A DNA stretch of 64,000 bases from Polytrichum commune (GCA_950295325.1 OX485803.1:11286001-11350000), one strand, 5' to 3'; positions 42,670 to 55,008 are shown, counted from the stretch's first letter. Numbers and translations are program-made. The notes: a model not told the origin generated them from the sequence alone.

Positions 42670-43480
42670 CTTAACAGAAGAAATTCAACAAACATTGCAA
42701 GGAAAATGAACCAATAGAAACCTTTCGGTAAAAACCTTCTCGGGTTTGTCCCTCAAAGCATAGGACACTCCATCATAAGCAGAGTTACAATGGAAGAGAG
42801 AACAACTCAAATTGCACAGGCTAACCCTTGCTCATATAAGGAAACACTCCTTCCATATACAAAAGGTGTCAATCACACCCAAAGAGACACCAGCAGAAGC
42901 TGACCTAATAATGCATCCACCTGTGTGATATCTCGAGGTTATTAACTAACAACAACGGACATGATTGATGGCCCCAGAGCTACATACAGTACGATACACC
43001 AGATTGAAGAATCATCAGCTCGACGGAAAAAAATGTAGCTTGAGCTATGAACAATTGGAATTCACAGGAAACATTGCAAAGAAACTGAACCAATGGATTC
43101 CAGTAAAAACCTTTTCGGCATTGTCTCTCATAGTGTGGAAAAACTCCCATAATGCAACAGGCTTGTTTAAGCCATTAGCAGAACACAATAAAATAAGAGA
43201 GAACAACTCACGTTTACAGGCTAACTCTTGCCCAATTCCTTTGGGCTGCTTCACAGAAGGAATTTCTCCTCCCATTATACAAACGAGGTGTCGGTCAAAT
43301 CCAAGGAGACACCAGTAGAAGCTTGATCTAATAATGCATCCAACCTGTGATTCGTCGAGATTATTATCTAAACAACAAGGGGCCATCACGATTGCCCCAA
43401 AGCTACCTACATACAGATAAGATGCATGAACGAGCTTGAAGAATCATCATCAGCTTGACCCAAAAAGGGATGTAGCTTGA
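42670..43480. repeat. Two-copy tandem duplication downstream of PDH E1-alpha
   Basis: Two copies of an approximately 380-430-base unit lie head to tail. ACATTGCAAGGAAAATGAACC (42693) matches ACATTGCAAAGAAACTGAACC (43069). GAAGAATCATCAGCTCGAC (43005) matches GAAGAATCATCATCAGCTTG (43438), and TGTAGCTTGAGCTAT occurs at 43035 and 43464. Small indels separate the copies. It lies just past the stop codon of the PDH gene and may include its 3-prime untranslated region. Confidence 0.75.
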
Positions 43481-43560
43481 GCTATATATCCTACGCAATG
43501 TGGAGAGTGACTCTAAAGATTTCCAAATTCTAAAGTTCAAAATATGCTAACCTTCTTTCT

Positions 43561-44736
43561 TCAAGGCAGCTTGACGACAATTTCCTTGCGATCGGCTCCA
43601 TATGCTTCGGCACCGTAGCTCTTAACCCAGATGTGGGAGTAAAGCTCCGATGGATCAGGCTGGGGGCTTTGCTTAGCCTTCTCCAAAGCATCTTCAACTT
43701 CCTTCTTAGCCTCCTTCTCAATTGTCTTCAACTCAGCAACTGTGGCGATGTTATGTGAAAGTAAAAGCTTCCTAATCCGCTCAATTGGATCACGCTCCTG
43801 ACGAACACCCGAAATCTCATCACGAGTTCTGTATGTGCTACCAGGATCAGACATGGAGTGACCATGGTACCGGTATGTGTCGAACTCCAAAACAAATGGG
43901 CCATTCTTCAAAGCATGAGCCTTAGCATACTTCACTGCTTGCTTCACAGCCAAACAGTCCATACCATCAACCTTCATGCCAGGGACATAATCTCCACGCT
44001 TGTAATACTCGGGGCTTTTAGCTGATCGCCACTCCGCAGTTCCCATACCATAATGGTTGTTCTCACACACATAAATCACAGGCAAATTCCATAACGCAGC
44101 AATGTTCATGGCCTCGAAGAGCTGTCCCTGGTTAGCAGCACCATCACCATAGAGCGACATGGTCACTCCCTCCACCTTGAGATACTTTTGTGCAAATGCC
44201 AATCCAGCACCTAATGGTGTCTGAGCACCCACAATCCCGTTCCCACCGAAGAACCCTCCCTTCTTGTTGTACATGTGCATGGATCCTCCTTTCCCTAAAG
44301 AACATCCATCCTTCCTTCCCATAAGCTCAGCGAAAACCTCATACACTGTTCCACCTCTTCCGAGATGTGTGCAATGGTCCCTGTATGCGGTGATGATGCA
44401 ATCCTTGTTGTTCAAGGCTGCCTCCATCCCCACACACACTGCTTCCTGTCCATCATAGAGATGGCAAAACCCTCGGATGAACTTCGATTTATACAATGAA
44501 TCGGCCGCGATCTCCATCCTCCGCATCACGAACATTGTTCTGAAGAAGTTCATTAGCTCTGCTGATGAGGTCTCCACCGTTTGCGAAGGCGGGTCACACT
44601 TGTGTGCCATGAATGGTACCGGAACCTCCAGAGTGATCGCATCAGTGTTGGTCGTCAATGCCCTCGCCGCAGCGGGAAGGGATCCCCTCAGTACGTTCCC
44701 CGTGCGTCGCCATGCTTGGAGCGCCATGTCTTGCAA
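43561..44736 (-). CDS. Pyruvate dehydrogenase E1 component subunit alpha, mitochondrial
   Basis: One uninterrupted frame of 391 aa. With the beta subunit it forms the E1 part of the pyruvate dehydrogenase complex, which decarboxylates pyruvate using thiamine diphosphate and passes the acetyl group to E2. The N terminus ([20 protein letters not shown], then AARALTT) has a mitochondrial presequence profile. The thiamine diphosphate motif runs from GDG (197-199) to NN (226-227) in [10 protein letters not shown]-like context. [13 protein letters not shown] (291-303) is the phosphorylation loop targeted by PDH kinase. The [16 protein letters not shown] and [14 protein letters not shown] blocks complete the family pattern. 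Mitochondrial rather than plastid type, from the close match to [20 protein letters not shown]. The start could also be Met4. Unusually for a plant gene of this size, it has no introns. Confidence 0.95.
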   Translation of the reverse strand: MQDMALQAWRRTGNVLRGSLPAAARALTTNTDAITLEVPVPFMAHKCDPPSQTVETSSAELMNFFRTMFVMRRMEIAADSLYKSKFIRGFCHLYDGQEAVCVGMEAALNNKDCIITAYRDHCTHLGRGGTVYEVFAELMGRKDGCSLGKGGSMHMYNKKGGFFGGNGIVGAQTPLGAGLAFAQKYLKVEGVTMSLYGDGAANQGQLFEAMNIAALWNLPVIYVCENNHYGMGTAEWRSAKSPEYYKRGDYVPGMKVDGMDCLAVKQAVKYAKAHALKNGPFVLEFDTYRYHGHSMSDPGSTYRTRDEISGVRQERDPIERIRKLLLSHNIATVAELKTIEKEAKKEVEDALEKAKQSPQPDPSELYSHIWVKSYGAEAYGADRKEIVVKLP

Positions 44737-45144
44737 TGCCTGGTTCTCTCCCCGCGATGCACAGACAAACCCTGTCGCTGCTCCGGACGAGCAGACCCTA
44801 GCTATGGCGGATGCGAGCTCCCAAGGGGCAACGACGGAGACGAAGTTACAAGAAGGGGCAGGGGCAAGGCCCTCAAGATCCCCACCAAGACCCCTGCCAA
44901 GACCCCCTCCGAGACCCCCACCGCATCTCGAAGCGTAAGACCTGGTCTTTGGGCCTCCAAAGACCGGACTCTTCGAGGGGTGGTCTTCGCATCTAGTAGC
45001 ATTTGGGTACTAGAAGCATGTGGAAAGGAGCCATTGTGATTGTTGTTTTTTGACCCACCCCGGCTTTTGGGTCGTTCCAAGCTTTGTCTCGGGCCAAATG
45101 TTGAAATTCTTCGTGTTGGCGGCGGCTATGATGAGCTAAGTTAA
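44737..45144 (-). promoter_or_regulatory. Upstream region of PDH E1-alpha
   Basis: GC-rich leader next to the start codon, with a CCAAGACCCC/GACCCC-type short repeat at 44880-44925. Opposite-strand frames here are shadows of composition. No TATA box is certain. A MITE begins at 45145, so the promoter region is bounded by a transposon about 400 bases upstream. Confidence 0.4.
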
Positions 45145-45425
45145 GGGTGAGTTTACACTAGGGTCTAGACCAAAGAAATTCTAGAACCAAGGGATCCTAT
45201 TGGTCGAGAGAAAAAGTTTGGACTCCAAGAGTTTTAACTAGCACTAATGCAGCATTGGTCATGACAAATCAAGTTGGTGGTCCCAACTCTAGTAAATAGT
45301 CCACCTCATTTGAGAAACCACACCCCAAGTTTGGTCCAATCTTGGGTCTGAAAGTGAGGTCCATGAAGGGGTTGTTTTGGATCATGGGTTTCTTGGATCC
45401 CGACCCTAATGTAAACCCACCACCA
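45145..45425. mobile_element. MITE, 281 bp, GGGTGRGTTTACAC family
   Basis: The left end, GGGTGAGTTTACACTAGGGTC, is inverted at the right as GACCCTAATGTAAACCCACC, with a few extra bases before the flanking TAA. TAA lies outside both ends. No coding capacity. It belongs to the same family as the element at 45808. Confidence 0.8.
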
Positions 45426-45807
45426 TAAGGTATATGGGCCTATAACAAACATTGTCATATCCATATATATCTATGGGAGTTGGATGGGATTGTGAATTGT
45501 CTCATCCAGTCATGAAATTGTGGATGATGAAGGTTGTTGTTTCAAGTGTCAACTTGAAAGTTGAGATGGCAAAGTTTTACCAGGTCAAAATGAAGATTCT
45601 TCTTTCTCTTTAAGCAATCACATAAGCCCTCCCAATTGTGTTAAGTAATCAATATAGAATGATGTCCTTGGTTTGAGCACATAGTCCAATCTCATCATAA
45701 CATGTGTCCTTTTGGCAACCACTCTTAACTATAGGCCCTACCATATACCACTCCAATACAAGCATATGCCATAAGACTAATGTTTGGTTAAGGCTTGCAT
45801 ACCTTAA

Positions 45808-46086
45808 GGGTGGGTTTACACTAAGGTAGAAACCATCGAAATTTTTGAATAATCATATTGTTTGATAGCAAATTTTTGAACCTAGGGAGTTTACAATAGG
45901 GTTTGGGTCCAAAGTATGAAAAAAAAATGGAGTGGTGCTAATGTAGCATCACTTTCTCACCACATTTTGACGACCCCCACTCAAGAACATAATCATAGTT
46001 TAAGATATCAATCTTCAAGCTTGGGTCCAATCTTGAGTCCAAAAAAGGATGCATTTTAGACCTTGGACCTCAATGTAAACCCACTC
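45808..46086. mobile_element. MITE, 279 bp, GGGTGGGTTTACAC family
   Basis: The left end, GGGTGGGTTTACACTAAGGT, pairs with the right end, CCTCAATGTAAACCCACTC. TAA flanks both ends as target duplication. Length and ends match the element 380 bases to the left, so the two are sister copies in the same orientation. Confidence 0.85.
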
Positions 46087-47330
46087 TAAAACATGTGATC
46101 CTTAATCAATCATATCTAAATGGTTTCAAATATATAGGTACATATTCAAGTCTAGAATGTACAAACTTGGAAGGAAAAACATGTAAGGAAAACCTTTGGG
46201 CAGCAATTCAACAATTCACGAGATACACACATCTCGAGTCTCAAAATAGAATTTTCACTTGTCGCGTTCTTCCATTTACATGTGGTAATTTTTTCCATGT
46301 AGTTGTATTTTGGTGTCAAATATAGATGGTTAGATATGCCAAAATATCGGAAGATGTATTCATTACTTTTTATTCAATCGATGCCAGGTTCAACTTCAAA
46401 AGATTTCATTTTTGGGGATGTATTTCAACTAAATTAGGATGACATTACCACAAACGTTTGAAATGGAAACATATAAACCCCAGTGTTCAGGTAAAGTAGA
46501 TGTGTGTTAAATGGATACTTTTTCCAACTAGCCCACTTTTCTTATGATATGAAATATGCAATGTAGGATGAGATAGTTAGCAAATCCAAATCAAGCCCAT
46601 AGCCACTTTCTTCATAATTTTCAGATCTTGTACAAATAGATTATTCATTATCAAAGTGAAGACTCTCATGCTCATTAAATGGTCATATAAATCCCTCGAT
46701 TATGAGGACTATTGAGTTTAGAATGGTTATCAGATTTTGAGCATCTAGTCCAATCTCTTTTTGGTATCCGTTCTTAGAACCACACCCAACCACAAATCAC
46801 TCAAATACAAGTGTCATATTGAGGCCAATAGCTAAATCAAGTGTAGTTTCCATGTGGGTTGCTCACCCACCAAATTCTAGTGGAAGAGCAGCCTACATGG
46901 AAACTACCCTTAGGCACATCGACCTTACTCCACTTCTTGACTATGGAAATTCTTGGTGTTGGCGCGGCTATAATGAATTAACTTAAGGTAGGAGGTCATT
47001 TTAAAAAGGTACCTAAATGTTTCTAACACATACGTACATATTCAAGTTGATAACCATTACAATGCAAGATCGAGGCTTCTAGCCCCCTCTACTCAAGTTA
47101 AGTTCTTCATCTCAATCCCGAGGCAAACCAATATGTTCTAAATATCAAACATAAACTTGCTTATGTGCAAGGTGAGACCAACACTTCATTAGATGACCGC
47201 GCTCAAGCTTAGGTGCATTTGATACTATGCCCAACTCAATTCATCTTCTCTAAAAAGACTAGGTGGGAAACAATGAGGTAGACTATTGAACATATGGTTT
47301 GATAGGGATTATTGAGAGGCCCGGTGAAAC
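46087..47330. other. Gene-poor region with one micro-palindrome
   Basis: No gene is supported. Apart from the palindrome at 46852-46918, only short, motif-free frames are present. Confidence 0.35.
46852..46918. repeat. 67-base micro-palindrome, MITE remnant
   Basis: GTAGTTTCCATGTGGGTTGC at the left pairs with GCAGCCTACATGGAAACTAC at the right, with a loop of about 25 bases. The same arms occur in the element at 56531-56654, so this is probably a small internally deleted relative. Confidence 0.8.
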
Positions 47331-47336
47331 TTCCAT

Positions 47337-48490
47337 ATGGTGTTAAACTCTAGTCACTTGCACAATACTTCCAAAATGGCTTTCAAAAGGTACCACATGA
47401 TGATCTTGCATAAGAATTGCTCTTACCTAGAGCGCAAACAAAAGGAACTACATCTTTTACTCAAAAGTGACCCAAACTTGATTTGGAAGAGTCTTGAAGA
47501 AAATATAAATAACTTGGGATTGAGTTTTATTCACATGATTACTTCGAGCCATCTAGTAAAAGACAAGGTATCACATGTATGAAAGCCTTGATGTTTAAGG
47601 AAAGAAGTAGTAGTTGGAGTCACATGTTGGGAACTCAAATCTCATTGAGGCTTTGGTGCTTCCAACTTTCACATATGGCACTGAAATTTCGAGAGGCAAC
47701 TTGAAAAACTCTCAGTGGAAGGTTTTCAAGAAGGGCATGAAATGCATATGATGCATAGTGCGTGCTTTGACTACAAATTATAATTTGCTCGCTGAATTTG
47801 GAGAACTTCCCATATAATTATACACTCTCAAGCTCGCTATGGGCTTTCAACAACAACTTGCCCACCTATCCCCCTCTTGGTTAGTCAATAAAGCAACCTC
47901 AATTTCCTGACACTTGGCCAAACAAGGATTCAACACCTAGCACAAATCAACAACCATGTGGAAGACATCATGGGGCTTATCTCATTGGGAAACCCATAAC
48001 AACCCAACCACATCTAAAATATCATATGATGATATCAAGGAACTCTTTCCATCTCTTAGGGAAGAAACTAGATTTCCTCCACCTCAATGATTTTCTCAAA
48101 TTCAAATGTGAATTGTACTTGAAGCAACCATGGACTCCACCATGACACAAGATCATTGTTGCCTACCGCATCTCAAACCATAGAATGGCCATTGAAACTG
48201 GACGATGAACAACTATCCCTATCTATAGAGATACTAGACTCTGCCCCTTACACTCTTATAATGCAGTCGAAAATGAGGCATGTTTCGTGTTGGAATGTCC
48301 CCTATATACCCTCATTAGAGACAAGTTTCCATCACTATTTGAGAACGTGGTTCCAAGGAGCCTCAAGTCTTTCTTTCAGTAAAACCTTCAAGTTGACATT
48401 AGCCTCTATCTCACGAAGGCTACTGCACTCCGCCAATCTAATGTACTTCCAGTCCCATTAGCCTTTCTGGCTTCCCGGACTTTAGATTAA
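47337..48490 (+). pseudogene. Second decayed LINE, C-terminal tail
   Basis: From about 47640 the plus strand reads EALVLPTFTYGTEI, then LKNSQWKVFKKGMK and LAEFGELPI, followed by LKLAMGFQQQLAHLSPSWLV. This is the post-RT text of a non-LTR retrotransposon. Near 48160-48420, in shifting frames, there is an NAVENEACFVLECPLYT-like Cys/His tail. Many stops and shifts. It differs in sequence from the RNase H-bearing LINE at 38.5-41.65 kb, so it is a separate family. The RT core is absent from the window. Confidence 0.5.
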
Positions 48491-49925
48491 TTTCACTATA
48501 TTTCATTAAGAGAACCTATGAGCAACAGTTCAACATTTTGAAAGATACACACCATGAATCCAAACATGTAATGTTCAAATTTCATGTTTTCTCATTGGAT
48601 GGGCTAATCTGTTTAGGAAATCTTATTTTGATCTCAAATCCTAAATGTCCTAAAATATTGGAAGTTTCTATGTAGGGACAAGATGGACTTGGATGAATGT
48701 AGTGAATTATATATAATCCATGTAAGTTTTTGTTGTTTTTAATCCCATCGTTATGGATGGTATCCATTCTAAGTCACATTAAATCAGATATGCATTTTAG
48801 TTAACAAATTGTGGGCTCCAATTATCTCCATCAAGTAAGAAACTTTGCTTGGTTATTGCAAATTTTTGGTACCAATTTTACATCCTAATGCACCTCCATA
48901 CATCTGTAGTGATCAATTCATCTTTGCATCATTGATTGCACCATCCTCTGGGAAAACTCCAGACATGCAAACATAAAGGTAAAGTCTTTGTTGCTTGTGC
49001 ATTTCAATATAATATACTCAAATATCTTCGAAGAAAAAGCAGAACTCTCAAATTGCTCCATGGATCACTTCTTCATGAAGTTGCATAATTATGTGATCAC
49101 TTCTTGACAATTTTAGGGTGATTTGCCTTCATCTGCCAAAACACTATCTCACTCAAAGCATCTATCTCATTAGGAAGGATCTCTCTCACAGGGTTTACAA
49201 TAAAATGAGAGTACTGCAGTTCCAAGTTCTTGATGATCTCATTTTAGAGATCTGAGTTATTAATTGGAAGGTAAGTTCTTGTGATGCCATTTTGGAGGTT
49301 TTGTCATGGCTTTCATGATGTCCGAATGCTCAGTGCATTGAGCTGTACACATTTTCTTAAAAACACAAAGCAAGATGTGGCTTAATACTTCACTGAAAAA
49401 TAGTGAGGAAGTGCAAGGTACAGATGAGGATGAGAGAATTGACACACAAACCAGAGACACGAGAAGCTGGAATTTAACAGGAGACATAAGCCCGTATCTT
49501 AGAAATTTTGTGGAATTTTTTGCTACTAAGATATGTGGACCTTATGTGGTCACGCTTCTTAATCAGACACCACCTGTATTTGAGTGGTATATGGCAAGGC
49601 TTGTAGTTAAGAACATACACCAATAGAGATGTGCTACAATGAGATTGGACTATGTGCTCAAAACATAGACACCATTCTAGGTTCAACAGTGACCACAATT
49701 GAGAGGGCCAAGTGATCATTTGATGAGAAAGAGAATCTTCACTTCGAGCTCGTACAACTTTTGTATCCCAACTCCATTTCTGAAACTTGAAATGACAATC
49801 TTTGATTCATTGCAATTGCTAATGAGATGAGACAATTCCTGATTCGATCCAACAGATAAAGTTGTCTGGAGTAGGAAGTGCCAACAATCGAGCCACATAA
49901 CTGTGTGATCCAGTTTCATGTCTTC
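48491..49925. other. Intergenic downstream of the F-box/LRR gene
   Basis: Open frames are short. The plus frame 49375-49626 (SWNLTGDISPYLRNFVEFF) looks protein-like but has no recognised family and no flanking exons. The right edge includes the 3-prime region of the F-box/LRR gene. Confidence 0.3.
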
Positions 49926-52900
49926 CTAGATATTGTAGCTCCAAGATGGGCTACGGTAAAAGCCAATCCAGTTGAGGCCGCTGCTATCATCTCTGATACT
50001 GAGATATGGTGCCAACTTCTTGAGTTCATGGAGCACAGGTTTACTTGATCGCTTGAGAGTGGTATGAATATCCAAAACTCGAAGCGTTGTCTCTCGTTCC
50101 TGGAGTTGCAAATACAACACAACACAAATGAGCAACTTGAAAACAAGGTAGAGGTGCTGATTCCAACCCCCTTCAAAAAGTGTTCCCTATGCACGCCCAT
50201 AACCATAGCACACATAAAATCATCCGGATGTGTCTCCAGCGCAAACCAGGAGCGAATTTGGGTGAAAAGCAAGGTGGTTCCAGGAGAATGCAAGGTTGGT
50301 TTTGGACAAGCATTGGGCGCATAGCTAAAGTGGGTTACTTAAATGTTTTTTAAAATCATGTATGCAAAAGTTACAAGGGCTCAAATTATTTTTTGGGTGG
50401 AGTATTGGTTTTAGTGCGGGGGTGGTTTGGGCAAAAGGTGGGGATAGTTTTGGGAGAAAGCGGGATTGGTTTTGGGTTAGTGTCAAGATGAATTTGGGAG
50501 CCGTTTGCAATGGAAAAAGTGTGGGTGTAGGGAGGGATTTAAGTAGCTAGGTATAACTAATTTAAAAAGTTGTTGTATATTCGTATGATGTGTTATTTTT
50601 TATTTTTTTTTCCACCATGTCTAAGCCAATATGCTAAGCCAATCATACATACCTTTAATCCAAATGGAATCCAGAAATAGGCTAAATCAGCCAAAGGGTT
50701 GGTTTAAGCACCCTCTACCTTAGTACAAAATGAATAACAACAACTGAGGCTAGGGGAATTGCATTGACCCACCTTTACATACTGAAGCACTGCATGGAGA
50801 GCATTGGAAGTCATGCTCCGGCAGTTAACTATATCTAGATACACCAGTGAAGAACCAAGACGATTGAGCAGAATCGGTACAACATCATCTGTTAACTTTG
50901 TGCACCCATTCAGCTCCAACACCTCCAATTTCCTGCACTCAAAGGCAAGAATCCTGCCAAACTGCCTCTGCCTTAGTTTACTTGCAATTCTCATAATCCT
51001 GTTGAGAATAAGGTGAGTACGCCTATTCCCAACACTTTTGGCAAATGTGGGTTCTTAGAGTGATCTGATTTATGTGCATATTATCTCAATGGATTAGCCA
51101 TTTATAGTGGACTCGGATGTCATGGATCTAAACATTTTGTAATCAAATCTCAATTTCTTACGGAGTTTCTAAGTAGGAATATTCCAAAACCATTGTGGAC
51201 ATATAGGGGCATCTTGGTCATGCCCCACCTTTTGCATGGGATACAACGCTTCTTGAATAACATGTTATGATCTTCGCCTAAAACCTCATGATTTTGAGAA
51301 TGTAGGACCACAAGTAACATGCCATGCCTTATATTTAATTAATTGAATGGTAAAAGTTGGCAAATCCATGGGCCTGCCTATGTTGGGCCTCCATTCACTT
51401 CTTTGTGTCCCAATGTGTTCCACTATGTGCACATAGGTCATGCTAAGCCTTCACCTGGCTTTTTTTGGGGGGGGGGGGGGGCGCAGCCATGTAACATAAG
51501 CTTTATGTCTAGTTTACCGTTTTATTTTGGACCTCCATAACAGGTCACAAACCGAAATAGGTGCACCTACCTTATACTGAGGTCCACAAAAAAATCCCAT
51601 CACTACAATTGAGCAGTAGAAACATGAATTAAATTTGGAAGAGGAGACTGCATTACACAAAAGAATAATATTGAGTCAGTTGAGTCCTCACAGACCTGAT
51701 GGGTGAGACTGTCACATTGATGCAACCTCCAAGACCTAGGACACGAAGTGCAGGGCAGCCTTCTGCCAAGGCTATGACACCACGATCAGTAATATGACGC
51801 TGCTTGAGTAGTGACCCATATTTTTGAGGCATTTGACCCTGATGTACACCAAAACACACTTTGTCAAACGCAATAAACCAATTCGGCATGAATAAATTCT
51901 TTCAATTTGAAAGCAATAAAGGTACAACCAGTTGCAGGTGCATGCTGCTCATGCATCCTAACTCTACTGTGAGCTTAATCATGTTTAATCGATGACATTA
52001 CATTTGCAGTATCTCCAACTACCAGAACCCACATCCAAATGCATTGAATTATTTTGCATTCATGTATAATTCTATGGCATAATGAAAGATGCAACTCACA
52101 ATGATTTATTCTTCAGAGGAGATTGAACTTGGAGAGGGGAGAAACACACCTTAAAGAAGAGCATGGAGAGATTAGCACAATGTCGACCAATCTCGACCAG
52201 AACTCGATCTGTAGCTCCAGGCAGGGCAAGCTCTTCAAGCTTCTTCAGATGCTGTACTAAATTGCAAAGTACTTTTTCCTCATTCTGCAAAGGATAGGGG
52301 AATAATTAGCAACTATAAAATTGTGTTTGTTCTGCCAATTTGGTGCTCTCTTTCAATGGCAGAAACTAATTAGTTTTTGGAGGAACTAATGAAACTGTGG
52401 AGGATAGAGTGGTTCCCTCATACCTGAGTAAGAGAGTACACATGGGGCAATGTGTCGAAGGTATGAGACAAGTCGAGGGACCTCAAATTGACACACCACA
52501 AATAAATGCTGTGCCAACTGTTGCTGTATAGGCATGGAGCATGCAGCTGCTGCAGTTGGTGGCCTTTAAACCTCAGTAGGTCTACTGCAGGAAGAGAATC
52601 CCAAGGAACTGACGCATGTAGATCCAAATACAAGCGAAGTGACACTAACGACCGTGGCATCGCAGCCGCGAGGGTTTCTTTTGAGTACATTGCTATGGGT
52701 TCCGTCGATTTGTTGTCGGAAGAACTGGTGCCTAGATTATTATAAGTAATGCTGACAAGGAGGCGGGTGGAGGTCAGGGATAAGTCTTGCAAGGAAGGGC
52801 ATGATTCAAATACACGAAGAACTGCACCCCAACCCAACGCAGAACTGTGGAGATGCAATAAAGTGAGTGACGGCCAGGTTTCGAGAAGGCTGTCTAAGCA

Positions 52901-54939
52901 TGGTTCACTAATCAATGAATCGGCATCCAGAATGAGTTTTGTCAGGGATGGACAGCGTTCCTGAAGAACTGTGACAAAGTCATCTGTAATGGATGGAGGT
53001 TGTCTTGTGTATATGTATTTGTGCTGGTCCCACTTATGTGTGTGCAGGTCCAAAGTGCTCAGCTGGCTAGGTAGGTGGTGTACAAGAGTTTGCAAATTGC
53101 TAGTGATCACAGGTGGGTGTGATGTGATTGTCAGACGTTGCAGCCGTGACAGTCCACTGACCATCTCTTGAATTTCCTCACTACTTAGCTTCTTCAAACT
53201 GGCCACCCCACCCCTCCTCTGATCAGTGGAGAAAAAGTGAAAGAATCAAACATGTGACACAATCGACAACAAGGCCATGAGGGACCCAGGGTTGTTTACA
53301 CTACGGGTGATTGTGGTTGTAGTTGTGGTTTACTTTCTTTGGTTCTATTTCCATGGAATAGGCATGTTAAATGCTAACCACACCCATGACCACCCCATAC
53401 TCCGTGTGGTTAACCACCCTTCAGGTGGTTGTTCATGCTCATGTGGCACCATTAGAGAGCTTCAAGGCTAAGGTTCAGGGAGAAAGTTGAGGCAACCACT
53501 TTGACACTACAATCTTTAATTCCTCTCGAGCCCAAGACCTAAACCAATAATGAATTGCGATTAGAAGACCATCCCCACCATCAACCACAAGGATTCACAC
53601 AAGACAAGTGAAGAAATTTTTTGTAGTTGTGGTTGATTGTGGTGATTAACCACAACCACAACCACATCCACGACCACCTTTGTAGTGTAAACAACCCTTC
53701 AGCCATGTCAAATGGCACCTTAACTTTCAGCAAAACATCGTTGACCTGGAATTGAGATCTTACCCACAAAGTTCAAGCACCTCAACAGTGGAGGCGTGCT
53801 GCTTCACCAGCATCATCAGTTGCTTCTCTGTCTACATTACAAATGGAACTCTATTAGCTCTATACCATTTTTGCATTTGTTCATAATTGCAGTCTACAAA
53901 CCACAAACTTCCCTTCATCATACCACAGATTTCTGTGACTTTTGCAGAAGCATGAGTTTTTGAGACAAAGACAACAGAATGAATAGCTTGTAGACTTGCT
54001 ACAGAATCCACAACTACCACAAATAAGTCTTCAATCTGGAACCAAAATGGGAGATGCAAGAGAGAAATATTTGTAGACTCACCAATTTACCCCAAGGCTT
54101 TGCCATAATGCTGAAAAGGGGAGGCACCAGATCATGCACCTGCACACACCACTCTCACCCTCAAAACCAATCCCCTCCAGATTCTCATCGATTCTGAAGT
54201 TTCCTCATAGAAGCAGTCCAGCGCAAATTACTGGTTGGATATGAGCTTGTGACTTTCCATTTCTAGTTTCAAATAAGAAACAGACACCTAGAAGATGTTC
54301 TGTGTATCTCCCACACAAAAGTACAAGTGTGTGGAAGATGAGGATTGACAAGGACAAAGAATAAGGGATGCAACAAATTGTATAGCTCATATTGTGCATC
54401 TTCATCACAGAATTACAACCAGTTGTCTTTCTCATTTGAGACCGGAGATAAAAAGTCAGAAGCTCACAATTACAGAATGACAACTGTGTGGAAGATGAGG
54501 ACTGACAAGGACCAAAAAAAAAAGGGATGCAACAGATCGTTTAGCTGGCATTGTGCATCTTCATCACAGAAATACAACTTGATGTCTTTCTTATTTGAAA
54601 CCGGTCCAAGATGAAAAGTCAGAAGCTCACAATCACAATTACAACTTGCAGTTGTTCACGCAACCAGATGTTTCATGTCAACCCAACCCTAATCCTTGAA
54701 ATTGCACGGTTGTGAGCTTTGGAGGCATAACTTACCAGGTGATCCTTACATAGGCGCTTCCAGTGTCGACACACGAGAGCCACGGTGCTGAGGAGATAAC
54801 GAGTGGGGAGCCTATGTAGAATGTTGAGGAGCGTGTCATCACCCAAACTACTCACCATAGCCATATCCTCACCACTTTCCTCCACATCTCTGCTGCTGCC
54901 TCCGCCCACGGCCCCTCTCCTCTGCCTCTGTGGCCGCAT
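49926..54939 (-). CDS. F-box protein with C-terminal leucine-rich repeats
   Basis: Eight exons on the minus strand: 54939-54736, 54139-54083, 53831-53764, 53216-52424, 52284-52150, 51838-51696, 50998-50773, 50099-49926. They join in phase to 599 aa plus TAG. Residues 31-68 form an F-box (LGDDTLLNILHRLPTRYLLS, then VCRHWKRLC), which would bind SKP1 in an SCF ubiquitin ligase. Degenerate leucine-rich repeats follow. In the last third they become cysteine-type repeats: LRVLGLGGCINVT, LEVLELNGCTKLTDD and YLDIVNCRSMTSNAL. The target protein cannot be inferred. The start MRPQRQ was chosen because exon 1 then needs no upstream exon; an in-frame Met lies 32 codons further 5-prime. Intron 3 holds a MITE. 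The exon 4 acceptor was chosen by phase (CAGAG|G). Confidence 0.85.
51467..51481 (+). repeat. Poly-G run of 15
   Basis: Fifteen consecutive G preceded by seven T, in intron 6 of the F-box/LRR gene. Prone to length error in sequencing. Confidence 0.85.
53289..53697. mobile_element. TIR element in intron 3 of the F-box/LRR gene, 409 bp
   Basis: The left end, GGGTTGTTTACACTACGGGTG, is mirrored at the right by TTTGTAGTGTAAACAACCC. Subterminal GTGGTTGTAGTTGTGGTT on the left pairs with AACCACAACCACAACCAC on the right, extending the hairpin. A clear TTA/TAA duplication is missing (flanks CCA and TTC), so the ends may have mutated or the duplication is lost. Confidence 0.8.
54331..54640 (+). repeat. 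Two-copy tandem repeat of about 155 bases in intron 1
   Basis: The unit begins GTGTGGAAGATGAGGAYTGA and ends AAAAGTCAGAAGCTCACAAT. Copies start at about 54331 and 54487 and match at most positions, with an A-run expansion in the second copy. Confidence 0.85.
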
Positions 54940-54962
54940 TGTTCGTGAATACAAAAACCCTA

Positions 54963-54987
54963 ATGTATGTATGTATGTATGTATGTG
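54963..54987 (+). repeat. ATGT tetranucleotide microsatellite in the 5-prime leader
   Basis: Six GTAT/ATGT units about 25 bases upstream of the chosen F-box start codon. Length variation here could affect the leader. Confidence 0.9.
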
Positions 54988-55008
54988 ACACACCTGATCG
55001 AGCAGATC

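Noticed and set aside
49375-49626. 83-codon frame reading SWNLTGDISPYLRNFVEFF
   Set aside because: Looks somewhat protein-like, but I found no family, no exon partners and no supporting signals.
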